Shown here one piece after another: positions 6,997-14,355 of a stretch of DNA of 22,129 nucleotides. The stretch covers positions 1 through 22,129 of IMG/VR virus record IMGVR_UViG_3300045993_000158, one strand, 5' to 3'. Under the pieces are notes generated by a model. That model was not told the DNA's origin. It was given only the letters and a program-made list of their open reading frames with translations, and searched no databases. The DNA comes from a virus. Made by a program: the position numbers and the translations under genes. How positions within the stretch are numbered: the first letter of the stretch is position 1; each line of letters begins with the position of its first letter.

Positions 6997-8391
6997 TTAG
7001 TTATTTGTCTTATATGGATCAATCAATGGATCAACTGATAAATTAAGATCTCCTAATGCTTGCCCATTTACATAAATGCTATTCAATACTTCTTCACTTA
7101 AATACTCTGGTATTGACTCTCCAAGGATCTCGTATCTACGTCTAAGGGGAAGCATAGATATCTCAAGCCATTTAGCTTGGTTTGCTTTATCTTCTTGTAA
7201 TTCTGGGTAAACACTCAAATCAAAATCAACTACAATTCCTTTCCCTTTATACCCCCAATCGGTTGCTAATTTTCTATTGATATTATCTCTGATAGAGATT
7301 AGTAATGGTATAGCCGCACGAACTGTTAATGCTTTTTCTCCAGAGGCGCTATTCGCCTGAATCTTATTCTCAGGATCATTCATTAGCTGAGAAGGAACCC
7401 CGTAAATATTACACAGCGAACGCATATCCCACATTTCTTGCTTGATGATATCAAGATCAACGTTAGATAGTCCGATTGCCTGCCACTGGACTGGATATCC
7501 ACTTGTAGCAATTTTATTTTTATTTCTAACTCCTGACGTTCCCGCTACCGATTCTTTTAATGCGTTAGCCTGTGCTACTGCATTATCGCCATCAAAACGA
7601 GGATCGTTTACAGATAAAATACCTGCAGGACCTCCATTATCCAAGTTAGCAACTGATGCGTCTTTTGATTTATTAGAACGTGTAACGTTTTTTGCTGCTG
7701 CTTGTAATGGACTCATACCATACAGCTGCCCTCCAGATGCGTTCCACTTAGGATTGAACATCTTATCGTGTAGTACCTCGGCAATAGAGAAATTCGTAAC
7801 ATTTCCCATACTTAACTGATATCCGAGCCTCGTTGCAGGTATTGTTTCTACATCGGCTTTTATTGCCATGTATTGAGATGGTAAAACATTTAATGATAAT
7901 GGCTTGCCTATATTAAATCCAGCCTCAATCAACTCAGCATAGACATAAGCATTGCCGGTAATCAACTTAAATCCACACCATGCCTCCACAAGATCAGAAA
8001 ATGTATCTTCTGCATTTGGATACCTCAATAGTTCATTGAGTCTATCATCTTGCTTATATTCTTTAAGGGATTGCTTTTTAAGTTCTTCTATTTCCTTCCA
8101 ATCTTTAATAGATTGTGGATTAGATAGTAACCCTTTTAATTTTAAATATTTCTTTTCATCTACGATTGTATAAGCTGACCAGGGAGCAATCTTTGCTTTG
8201 TTAGTGATAACATTGATCACTGAGTAAACAATATCATTTGCACAGAAACCATCATCAACAAAACTTTGAGAGTTCTGAAGCTGCCAGGTAACAATACCTC
8301 GCTTCATATCTAATGAATATGTTGGACCGCCTAATGACCCATTAAGCAATTTAGATGCTGCATATAATTTAACTCGCTGGATGAGATTCAA
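6997..8391 (-). CDS. Portal protein, HK97 family
   Basis: 464 residues. The HK97-portal pattern is clear: an N-terminal wing beginning QLQNSQSFVDDGFCANDIVY, 'ITGNAYVYAEL' (the family's L..GNAY), 'LNVLPSQYM', 'EVLHDKMFNPKWNASGGQLYGMSPLQAA' (H-I...... G-SPL), 'LSNVDLDIIKQEMWDMRSLCNIYGVP' and the C-terminal FDLSVYPELQEDKANQAKW. The protein forms the dodecameric DNA entry channel. The only in-frame start before conserved sequence is a TTG at 8391; the first ATG is at residue 29. A 124-bp leader precedes it. Confidence 0.9.
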   Translation of the reverse strand: MNLIQRVKLYAASKLLNGSLGGPTYSLDMKRGIVTWQLQNSQSFVDDGFCANDIVYSVINVITNKAKIAPWSAYTIVDEKKYLKLKGLLSNPQSIKDWKEIEELKKQSLKEYKQDDRLNELLRYPNAEDTFSDLVEAWCGFKLITGNAYVYAELIEAGFNIGKPLSLNVLPSQYMAIKADVETIPATRLGYQLSMGNVTNFSIAEVLHDKMFNPKWNASGGQLYGMSPLQAAAKNVTRSNKSKDASVANLDNGGPAGILSVNDPRFDGDNAVAQANALKESVAGTSGVRNKNKIATSGYPVQWQAIGLSNVDLDIIKQEMWDMRSLCNIYGVPSQLMNDPENKIQANSASGEKALTVRAAIPLLISIRDNINRKLATDWGYKGKGIVVDFDLSVYPELQEDKANQAKWLEISMLPLRRRYEILGESIPEYLSEEVLNSIYVNGQALGDLNLSVDPLIDPYKTNN

Positions 8392-8492
8392 TGCGAAACA
8401 ATTAGGATGTTAAATCGTCTAATTGTCTATGAGTCTTTGTGAAGGATAGTCTATTGGCTTGTTTTGTGAAATTACGAAATACTTAGTAATTC

Positions 8493-8500
8493 CAAATTTA
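8493..8500 (-). promoter_or_regulatory. Candidate promoter -7 box ahead of the portal gene
   Basis: The minus strand reads TAAATTTG, an exact match to the Bacteroidota -7 consensus TAnnTTTG, inside the 124-bp non-coding gap 8392-8515. No good TTTG -33 box is visible at the usual distance. The same octamer occurs before the gene starting at 10383. The rest of the gap shows only AT-rich sequence with short GTCTAATT/GTCTATGA-like repeats. Confidence 0.3.
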
Positions 8501-8515
8501 TTTTCTTTTAACCTA

Positions 8516-8662
8516 CTATTCTTTTAGTGTATTAAAGTATGCAACCAATGCTTCTAACAACTGTTCCCGCCTTACTGCTAATTTCATTTCATCGAAACGG
8601 CAAGTCCTATTAACAGGGAAATACTGTAAGATTAACGCCTTTAGCTTTTCTTGGTCTATCAT
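8516..8662 (-). CDS. Small protein downstream of large terminase, unknown
   Basis: 48 residues (MIDQEKLKALILQYFPVNRT and on, ending AYFNTLKE). The ATG at 8662 overlaps the terminase stop in an ATGA arrangement, a strong sign of coupled translation. The sequence is a pair of amphipathic helices with no Cys cluster and no membrane segment. I do not recognise the family. Confidence 0.6.
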   Translation of the reverse strand: MIDQEKLKALILQYFPVNRTCRFDEMKLAVRREQLLEALVAYFNTLKE

Positions 8663-9822
8663 CCTACTGCTATTTTAAACGTTGGTTTGTCGAAGTGGGA
8701 ATAGATAGCGTAACGCATAGCATCCATCGCATCATCATTCGCCTTTACTGGTTCTTCAATGATATTATCATTCTTGTCTTTCTTCCACTTATACGAAGAT
8801 AATTCTTTATGAATGTTTTTACTTCTACTATCCACGACAAGAGGATAACTTTTAACCTTTAAAACGCCAGCCCAAACATCCTTACTCGCTGCTTTAATGT
8901 TTATTCCAGCCCTGTATATTTCTTCAATACTCTTAGGTTCAGCTGCATCTGCGTAAATCGGGGATCTATCTTTAACGTATTCTTTAATCTTCTGAATCAA
9001 ATCACTTAACGTTAGATTAGACTGATAAATACATTCCTGAACGTAGTTCGTTCCCTCGTAGTGTTCCACCTTTACTAAAGCTGCGGGGTGATTGAATCCA
9101 AAATCTAACCCGTAGAATATATCGCCCTTACCCGGTAGTTCCCCGTATTTCCATTGGGTGTAAATGATTTCTTTTGCCGCACCTCTTAACCCTAATCCGT
9201 AGACTTTCCACATGAAGTCATCGGGTAAATCCTTGAACGCTTCTATTGCGTTAATTTGATTCTCACTAAGGTTCGTTAGGTTGTTCTTATACGTTGACCT
9301 TATGCTTTTGTTCTTAGGGTTATCCGCTATCTCATACACCCATGAAACGAAGTCGGCTGGATTCCAGTCCAAGAATATCTGACCAGTAGTACGCATTGCT
9401 AGCTGATCATACAAAGTCTTCTTGATTAGGTTAGCTTCATTTACGAATAAAATATCCCTTCCTGGTCCCCGGGCCTTACCCTCATCCTCTAACCCGAATA
9501 ATTCAATATATGACCCATTCGGGTAAGTGTAGATAAAATCAGAATAACTAAACTCTTTATCATCCCAAATACCTAAACTATCCATGATAGTTTTAAAGTC
9601 TCTATAAACACCTCTTTTTATATGCGGAAGAGAGTGTGAAACAATAGATATTCTCAATGGATTTTTAAGTGCTAACCCAATGAGTAACTGGATTACTGAA
9701 TAAGATTTAGAAGAACGAGATCCACCTTCATTGCAGATAACAGGATAACCAGATTCATATGCTGCTAGATTCTCCCAGAATACCCAGGTTGTTGATTGAC
9801 TAGATCTGCGTAATTCGCTCAT
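8659..9822 (-). CDS. terL: Terminase large subunit
   Basis: 387 residues. The ATPase half has Walker A GGSRSSKS (residues 33-40) and Walker B ILFVNEA (124-130, with the catalytic Glu129). The nuclease half has the RNase H-like pattern YGLDFGFNHP (Asp240), IYADAAEPKS (Asp292) and ANDDAMDAMRYAIY (Asp363/364/367). The order and the Gly-Ser-Arg-Ser-Ser-Lys Walker A are typical of PBSX-type large terminases (Terminase_6/3). The enzyme cuts the concatemer and pumps it through the portal. It overlaps the small terminase by 23 nt. No break or missing motif is seen. Confidence 0.95.
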   Translation of the reverse strand: MSELRRSSQSTTWVFWENLAAYESGYPVICNEGGSRSSKSYSVIQLLIGLALKNPLRISIVSHSLPHIKRGVYRDFKTIMDSLGIWDDKEFSYSDFIYTYPNGSYIELFGLEDEGKARGPGRDILFVNEANLIKKTLYDQLAMRTTGQIFLDWNPADFVSWVYEIADNPKNKSIRSTYKNNLTNLSENQINAIEAFKDLPDDFMWKVYGLGLRGAAKEIIYTQWKYGELPGKGDIFYGLDFGFNHPAALVKVEHYEGTNYVQECIYQSNLTLSDLIQKIKEYVKDRSPIYADAAEPKSIEEIYRAGINIKAASKDVWAGVLKVKSYPLVVDSRSKNIHKELSSYKWKKDKNDNIIEEPVKANDDAMDAMRYAIYSHFDKPTFKIAVG

Positions 9823-10174
9823 TTAGTTCGCTTGGTTTCTCGAATACAACAATAGCACCCATACTACCTGTAACTTGTATCTTTTGAATATCATCTTCAA
9901 TAGCTTTATTTACAGTATCTATTGCTTTAGCATTTCCTTCTTTGGCTAGTTTAATTAAAGAATTGGTATATTCCTTTAACTTATCTGTGCCATCACTCTG
10001 CTTACCAGTAATAGCTTCTAATATTGATTGAGTTAGTAACCGCTGTTTTCTGCGCTCTTCCCATCCTAACTTCTTAGCCTCTGGAGTTGGTTGATTTTTG
10101 GAATCGAATGTTTTACCCTCTACGCCTGTGAATGGTTTATGAGGTCGTTTATTGCTCGTTTTTTCATCTTTCAT
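9800..10174 (-). CDS. terS: Probable terminase small subunit
   Basis: 124 residues. A basic N-terminal segment (KTSNKRPHKPFTGVEGKTFD) leads into a helical region (WEERRKQRLLTQSILEAITG, EYTNSLIKLAKEGNAKAIDTVNK) and a C-terminal strand GSMGAIVVFEKPSELNERI. No classic HTH is obvious. The call rests on position: directly before terL, overlapping it by 23 nt, the near-universal place of terS. A helical N-terminus and short C-terminal beta barrel fit the small terminase fold, which binds the packaging site. Start uses ATGA overlap with the gene before it. A DNA-binding role is inferred. Confidence 0.6.
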   Translation of the reverse strand: MKDEKTSNKRPHKPFTGVEGKTFDSKNQPTPEAKKLGWEERRKQRLLTQSILEAITGKQSDGTDKLKEYTNSLIKLAKEGNAKAIDTVNKAIEDDIQKIQVTGSMGAIVVFEKPSELNERITQI

Positions 10175-10383
10175 AAAGACGATATTAATACTGGATCTAC
10201 TTGAATAGCAACATGTGTTACCCCTTTATCCGATTTCTGCTTTAGTCGAATGAGTTTACCATCAATAAAACCCCTATGGTTTTTTCTCTTTTTTAATTCT
10301 TCTATTAAGACATCTGCTTTAATAGTAAATTCTACTACATTTTCGCTTACTTGTTTTAAACAAAAACCTTCAATTCTACTCAT
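10171..10383 (-). CDS. Small protein at the head of the packaging operon, unknown
   Basis: 70 residues from the ATG at 10383 (MSRIEGFCLKQVSENVVEFT); an upstream in-frame TTG exists at 10401 but lies inside the candidate promoter box. The sequence looks like a small alpha/beta protein with a basic helix (ELKKRKNHRG). It ends in an ATGA overlap with the small terminase, so it belongs to that operon. I recognise no family. Confidence 0.55.
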   Translation of the reverse strand: MSRIEGFCLKQVSENVVEFTIKADVLIEELKKRKNHRGFIDGKLIRLKQKSDKGVTHVAIQVDPVLISSL

Positions 10384-10398
10384 TAGATAGTCTTTTAT

Positions 10399-10406
10399 CA
10401 AATTTA
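10399..10406 (-). promoter_or_regulatory. Candidate late promoter -7 box
   Basis: Minus strand TAAATTTG, an exact match to Bacteroidota TAnnTTTG, sits 16 bases before the ATG at 10383. About 21 bases upstream is TTTAG, a partial -33 (TTTG) match that overlaps the stop of the DnaA-like gene. Position suggests it drives the packaging and head genes. The leader would be short. Confidence 0.35.
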
Positions 10407-10427
10407 CAATTAGGATAATTATTTATA

Positions 10428-10808
10428 CTAAATCATTTTTAACAGTGAATCCACATCAGTTTGTATTTGAGGATCAGTGTCTAACAAATCTTGCAGTTTA
10501 TTTTTATTATGAAGAATAGCAGAATGATCAAATCCTATACGACCATAGTATCTATTTCCAAATAGTGAAGCGATAGTAATCAGTGGCATGGTTGGCATCT
10601 TCTTTCTAATGATCCAGCAAGCAACTTGACAAACTGTAACGATATCACGATGTCTATCTTTTTTACAAATTGTCTCATAAGATATGCTATAGTAAATACA
10701 AGTTGACTTGATGATATCCATAGACCATCTCATTTGTTCAGATTCAGTCATTTTAAATGGATGAATTGTATGTCTTTCTTTTATTCCTGGTATGACGTAG
10801 AAGTTCAT
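10428..10808 (-). CDS. Stand-alone DnaA domain IV-like DNA-binding protein
   Basis: 126 residues. Residues 46-115 match the pattern of the DnaA C-terminal domain: a basic-loop-like KDRHRDIVTVCQVACWIIRK, then PLITIASLFGNRY and FDHSAILHNKNKLQDLL. The last is close to the DnaA signature 'R.DHST(V/I)xHA..K' that reads the DnaA box. There is no AAA+ ATPase and no DnaB-binding domain, so it can bind DNA but not load a helicase alone. It lies two genes after the repeat-rich origin-like region, so it may recognise those repeats; that is inference. It could instead be a regulator with the same HTH fold. Confidence 0.65.
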   Translation of the reverse strand: MNFYVIPGIKERHTIHPFKMTESEQMRWSMDIIKSTCIYYSISYETICKKDRHRDIVTVCQVACWIIRKKMPTMPLITIASLFGNRYYGRIGFDHSAILHNKNKLQDLLDTDPQIQTDVDSLLKMI

Positions 10809-10811
10809 TTG

Positions 10812-11267
10812 TTATTTATTTTCAAGTGAAACCATTATTGAGATACCGTAATGCTGTGTTCTTCCAATGAAAGCACCTACATAAGCACTATTCAAAATAT
10901 ACCATCCTGCTCTTATTCCTATGTCTTGATAATTATTACTTCCAACAGAGAAGTAAGGAGATATTTGTAATTTATCATCGATGAAATTATATCTACCATA
11001 CATAGTGAAAACAAGATCTCGTCTAGCTTCTGATTTATCATTAATTTTTGATTCTACACCACCAACGGTGAAACCTAACCAATCGATCCATACTCCGGTA
11101 TGAACACCGAACCCACTGAATCCAGAAGGATAGTATTTCATGGACTTGTCAATAATTAATGAAGCAGTTATCTTTGGACCGACACTGGCCTTCCTTGGAG
11201 AACCTTTCCAACATTGTGCGTTGCTTTGTATTGCTAAAAGCATAAATGCGAATAATAGGTTTTTCAT
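10812..11267 (-). CDS. Secreted, outer-membrane beta-barrel-like protein
   Basis: 151 residues from the ATG at 11267. The first 18 residues (MKNLLFAFMLLAIQSNAQ) are a clear type I signal peptide of Bacteroidota style; the following Cys lacks a lipobox. The rest alternates polar and hydrophobic residues, with aromatic girdle-like strands (GFGVHTGVWIDWLGFTVGG, LVFTMYGRYNF, AGWYILNSAYVGAFIGRTQH) and ends YGISIMVSLENK, like a small beta barrel of 8 strands. It has no structural phage match I recognise. In this position, among replication and packaging genes, it could be a lysogenic conversion or superinfection exclusion gene. A G10 tract lies 88 bp before the start. Confidence 0.6.
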   Translation of the reverse strand: MKNLLFAFMLLAIQSNAQCWKGSPRKASVGPKITASLIIDKSMKYYPSGFSGFGVHTGVWIDWLGFTVGGVESKINDKSEARRDLVFTMYGRYNFIDDKLQISPYFSVGSNNYQDIGIRAGWYILNSAYVGAFIGRTQHYGISIMVSLENK

Positions 11268-11289
11268 GATAATTGTTGTTTTTAGTTTC

Positions 11290-11557
11290 CGAAGGGATGA
11301 AGGCATTTAATGCCATTTATTACTTCTTACCCCCCTTTTTTATTTTTCACTGTACCCCCCCCCCGTATATATTTATAAAAAATCCCTTCGATAGCTTCGA
11401 AGTATTGATTTTATTAGGTTTTGATGCCTTCACTCAATGCCTTCGTTTTTTAAATAATGCCTTCGAAATGGTAAAATCCCTTCGTTTTTTTGTCGTTTGT
11501 TATTAAATAATAATTATATAAATAATATTATTAATCTATTTTTTTAGAATGCCTTCG
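11290..11557. repeat. Origin-like region: eight ATSCCTTCR repeats with an A/T-only stretch
   Basis: Plus-strand copies of ATGCCTTCG/ATCCCTTCG occur at 11382-11390, 11424-11432 (last base A), 11437-11445, 11457-11465, 11476-11484 and 11549-11557. Two inverted copies abut at 11290-11298 and 11298-11306. The middle copies are 20 and 19 bp apart, about two helical turns. Bases 11501-11545 are A or T except for a single C. Iterons next to an easily melted stretch, beside a primase-helicase and a DnaA-like gene, are the layout of a phage origin. The last copy lies inside the 3' end of the primase gene. Confidence 0.6.
11355..11364 (-). repeat. G10 homopolymer upstream of the outer-membrane protein gene
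   Basis: The minus strand has ten G in a row (C10 on the plus strand), with a second G6 run at 11335-11330 inside the same AT-rich 276-bp gap. The G10 lies 88 bp before the ATG at 11267. Such tracts are prone to slippage and could change promoter spacing. They may instead take part in origin function or be G-quadruplex halves. Confidence 0.7.
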
Positions 11558-14108
11558 GGCTTTCAGCAGTGATTTTAGAACCTTCAATATGATAGGTTGC
11601 AGAATCTTTTTTCATCCTTATCTCTGCTTGACGGCTCTGAGAGTTCTTTCCATTTTCTACAATCCATCCTAATTTTTCTGCTGTTTCTTCCACTCCTTTC
11701 TTAAATCTCTTCACCGAATAATCCTTTTTATCATATTGATTTTCGGCACAAAAAGTTGTGTAAAGTCCAGTGAAGTTTTTCCACTCACCACATCCATTAG
11801 AAGCATACTCATCGAACCAATCCATAAACTCTGAACCAAAGCCTAAGCGAATAGATTTACGTTGAATAGTTGTACTATTTTTTAACTCCACAACTCCAGT
11901 AGTCAGGAAGAATTGAATACACCAGATCATCAGGTTGTAGTAACGGTTCCACTCATCACGGTCCCAGTCATCAAACAACCGGTGTTTGAATTCATCGATA
12001 GGTGTATGGTTCGGATGGTAGTGATTGGAGAACTCAATTACTTTCTGCCTGCGCTTGGCGTGGTTTCCAGTGCTGGGTAAAGTGTAGTTCGTAGTGAATA
12101 GGATCTTAGGTGAATCTTTGTATGGGATATACAGCTCATCCTTATTCTTTTTCTCAACGGTGATACCCTCAGTGATGATGGAATAGAATCCTTCAAAATC
12201 AACCATCTTGCGAACGTCTTCGATAGCAATTACTTTAGTATCGAGATCCACGCGTTGGAAAGCGAAGGTCTTATCAATCTTAAAGTTCTTTCCATCGATG
12301 GTCTGAGTATTGATGATCTCCTTAATGCCACGGACAAAGATTCCTTTACCAGTTCCTCCGCCTTTTTTCTCATCTTCATTCTCTTCTGCAAGAACAACAG
12401 CGAAAGGCTTTGTTGCGTCTTTAAATCCATGGAGTAAGTAACCGATCAACGAGAAGGCCTGCGCTGTTTTCTCTTCATCATTATTGCAAACTCTTTGTAC
12501 GAACTGGCAGAACTCAGATGATTCGGTATCCATGTTCTTCAGTAGCTCGATATCGAAGTTAATCACCTGGCTCTTCCACACACATTTCTTCAGCTCACCA
12601 TAACTCTTCACGGTCATGCCTTGCTTTGTAACAACAGCTACACCATTCTTGAAAGGAAGATAAGCGGTGTCGGATGTATCTTTTAAGAAGTCAAGGTCTT
12701 TGCGTTGAATAAACTCAAAGAATGATTTCGAGAAATAAGCCTCAGATCCTTTGTAAATCACTTCCAACAATTCCTGCTGCGTTACGCCACCATCAAAAAC
12801 ATCTGGCAGACTAAGCACATAATCTTTGATGAACTTCTTGATCTGCTCGGTGCTGGTCTCTTCGATCAGGCCGGAGTTATCGCGGATCACTTTGAAGATG
12901 GTGGAAGCCTTATCATAGAAGTACAGATAAAATCCACCCACATCGCTCAGGAAGACCTCCAGCTTACGGCGGTTAATACTTACTTGCTTTTTATTATTTA
13001 CCTCCCAGAACATACCAATCTCTGGGCCCCATTGTGATTCTAAAGTCTCCACTACTGTGCCGACTTCATTGATATCCACATTCATCTTCTTTACGAGGAA
13101 TGTTTTGATCTCTTCTTTTGTCTGGCCATCAGCTTTGCGCTTGAATACTTCGCGTTCGATGGCTCCGTATTCTACTTTCTTCAATCCATAATTATGCTCA
13201 ATGAGTGTCTCATAACATTTCTTCCAATCATTGTTTGCTTCGAGCATGCAGAATACTGCTGCAGGGTTATAAGCTTTGCCAGCTTCAAACTGTGATGAGG
13301 TAGTGAATACAGAGAACCATTTTTTCTCTACCCAATAATCTCCAGAGATTCCTTCTGTCTTTCCTGGTCTTCTGTAATATCTTTTTCCGGCACGTTCATA
13401 GATGAAGGTCCATCCATTATTCAGTAGAATCATCTCAGCATCACCACGGGCGTTGAAGTCCTCGAATGGGGAAGTGGAGTATTTACTTTGCTCACCAATG
13501 GGTTGAGATTGGCGCTGAGGTTCTGCGAATACTTGATTGAAGGACCGTGCTAATTCAAGCAACATCTCACGTTCATCGAGACTGATCACTGGGATGTTCT
13601 TTCCTTGAATGGTCTTATACCCTTCTGTGGGTGGCGCTACGACATAACCTCCTTCTCCACGCGTTTCGATGAGGACCTGCACTTTTACATTTGGGTTTGA
13701 CTTTTTCTCTTCATCAGTGCAATGGCGTTGTGCGAGCTTTTGATTTCCTTCGATAGACTCGCAACGGAAGTAAAAGTGATATCCACCTGACTTTGTTCGT
13801 ATGATCAGCAACTTATCCAGGAGAGCTGCATCATGTTCTGCAATAGCTGCAGTATATTCTTTGTATAAAGTGCCAGTGATATCATATTTGGTATCGATAT
13901 CAATCACTTCAAGATTACCAGATACCTGACCGCAAATAACGGCGATACCTTTTGCTTTAGGATCATTGTAGTGTTGATCAATTTCTGTATCACTGGCAAG
14001 TTCTGATTGGTATTTTTTCCATGGAACGATGGATCGTTTGTTATCATCAGTCGGAACGATGGATATTCCTGATTTGATGTATCGTTTAGCTGGCGTTAGT
14101 AAATTCAT
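11544..14108 (-). CDS. Primase-helicase: PrimPol N-terminus with D5-like SF3 helicase
   Basis: About 854 residues. The N-terminal PrimPol domain has VIDIDT (Asp70 and Asp72, numbered from the ATG at 14108) and SGGYHFYF (His111), the catalytic D-x-D and His of bifunctional primase-polymerases. A middle linker follows. The C-terminal SF3-type helicase has Walker A GGGTGKG (583-589), Walker B KVIAIED (625-631) and motif C ILFTTN (669-674). The protein should prime and unwind at the phage origin, which lies directly beyond its 3' end. The VRR-NUC gene overlaps its start by 23 nt. An ATG at 14114 or TTG at 14129 are other possible starts. Confidence 0.88.
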   Translation of the reverse strand: MNLLTPAKRYIKSGISIVPTDDNKRSIVPWKKYQSELASDTEIDQHYNDPKAKGIAVICGQVSGNLEVIDIDTKYDITGTLYKEYTAAIAEHDAALLDKLLIIRTKSGGYHFYFRCESIEGNQKLAQRHCTDEEKKSNPNVKVQVLIETRGEGGYVVAPPTEGYKTIQGKNIPVISLDEREMLLELARSFNQVFAEPQRQSQPIGEQSKYSTSPFEDFNARGDAEMILLNNGWTFIYERAGKRYYRRPGKTEGISGDYWVEKKWFSVFTTSSQFEAGKAYNPAAVFCMLEANNDWKKCYETLIEHNYGLKKVEYGAIEREVFKRKADGQTKEEIKTFLVKKMNVDINEVGTVVETLESQWGPEIGMFWEVNNKKQVSINRRKLEVFLSDVGGFYLYFYDKASTIFKVIRDNSGLIEETSTEQIKKFIKDYVLSLPDVFDGGVTQQELLEVIYKGSEAYFSKSFFEFIQRKDLDFLKDTSDTAYLPFKNGVAVVTKQGMTVKSYGELKKCVWKSQVINFDIELLKNMDTESSEFCQFVQRVCNNDEEKTAQAFSLIGYLLHGFKDATKPFAVVLAEENEDEKKGGGTGKGIFVRGIKEIINTQTIDGKNFKIDKTFAFQRVDLDTKVIAIEDVRKMVDFEGFYSIITEGITVEKKNKDELYIPYKDSPKILFTTNYTLPSTGNHAKRRQKVIEFSNHYHPNHTPIDEFKHRLFDDWDRDEWNRYYNLMIWCIQFFLTTGVVELKNSTTIQRKSIRLGFGSEFMDWFDEYASNGCGEWKNFTGLYTTFCAENQYDKKDYSVKRFKKGVEETAEKLGWIVENGKNSQSRQAEIRMKKDSATYHIEGSKITAESPKAF

Positions 14109-14355
14109 AAACATCTTCAATTTTGTCAATTACTTTGGCGTTGAATCCTTGTTTCGTTAGTTGGTTGATACGGAACTCTTGAAGCGGTCTGGCTTTCTTT
14201 CCTAATGCTTTTACCTCGATGAAGATGGCGGTCCCGTTTCTTAGGGCCATCAGATCAGGGATACCGTTAGCCGATGTCTGTATCAATTTCACTACCAACC
14301 AACCGGCTGCTTCCAGCTTCTTTTTTATCTTGGCCTGTAAGTCTGCCTCTCTCAT
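14086..14355 (-). CDS. VRR-NUC domain nuclease
   Basis: 89 residues from the ATG at 14355 (MREADLQAKIKKKLEAAGWL). The whole protein is one VRR-NUC domain: E3 in the first helix, GIPDLMAL (Asp34), IFIEVKALG (Glu47, Lys49) and Gln59 in RPLQ. These are the PD-(D/E)XK catalytic residues. Stand-alone VRR-NUC proteins next to a helicase are common in phages and are structure-specific endonucleases. The start lies inside the 3' end of the helicase gene (89-nt overlap), and its end overlaps the primase gene, so all three are coupled. A longer reading from 14436 would add 27 poorly fitting residues. Confidence 0.85.
   Translation of the reverse strand: MREADLQAKIKKKLEAAGWLVVKLIQTSANGIPDLMALRNGTAIFIEVKALGKKARPLQEFRINQLTKQGFNAKVIDKIEDVYEFTNAS

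Noticed and set aside
7442-7819. Plus-strand 125-codon ORF in the portal gene
   Set aside because: Antisense shadow of the portal gene, with no start context or neighbour on that strand.
11273-11506. Plus-strand 77-codon ORF through the repeat-rich gap
   Set aside because: It spans the iterons, the C10 tract and A/T repeats; its composition (FFIF, PPPYIFIK) is what low-complexity DNA gives. No neighbours on that strand.
12038-12430. Two minus-strand ORFs inside the primase-helicase gene
   Set aside because: Out-of-frame shadows; the main frame carries Walker A, Walker B and motif C over the same bases.
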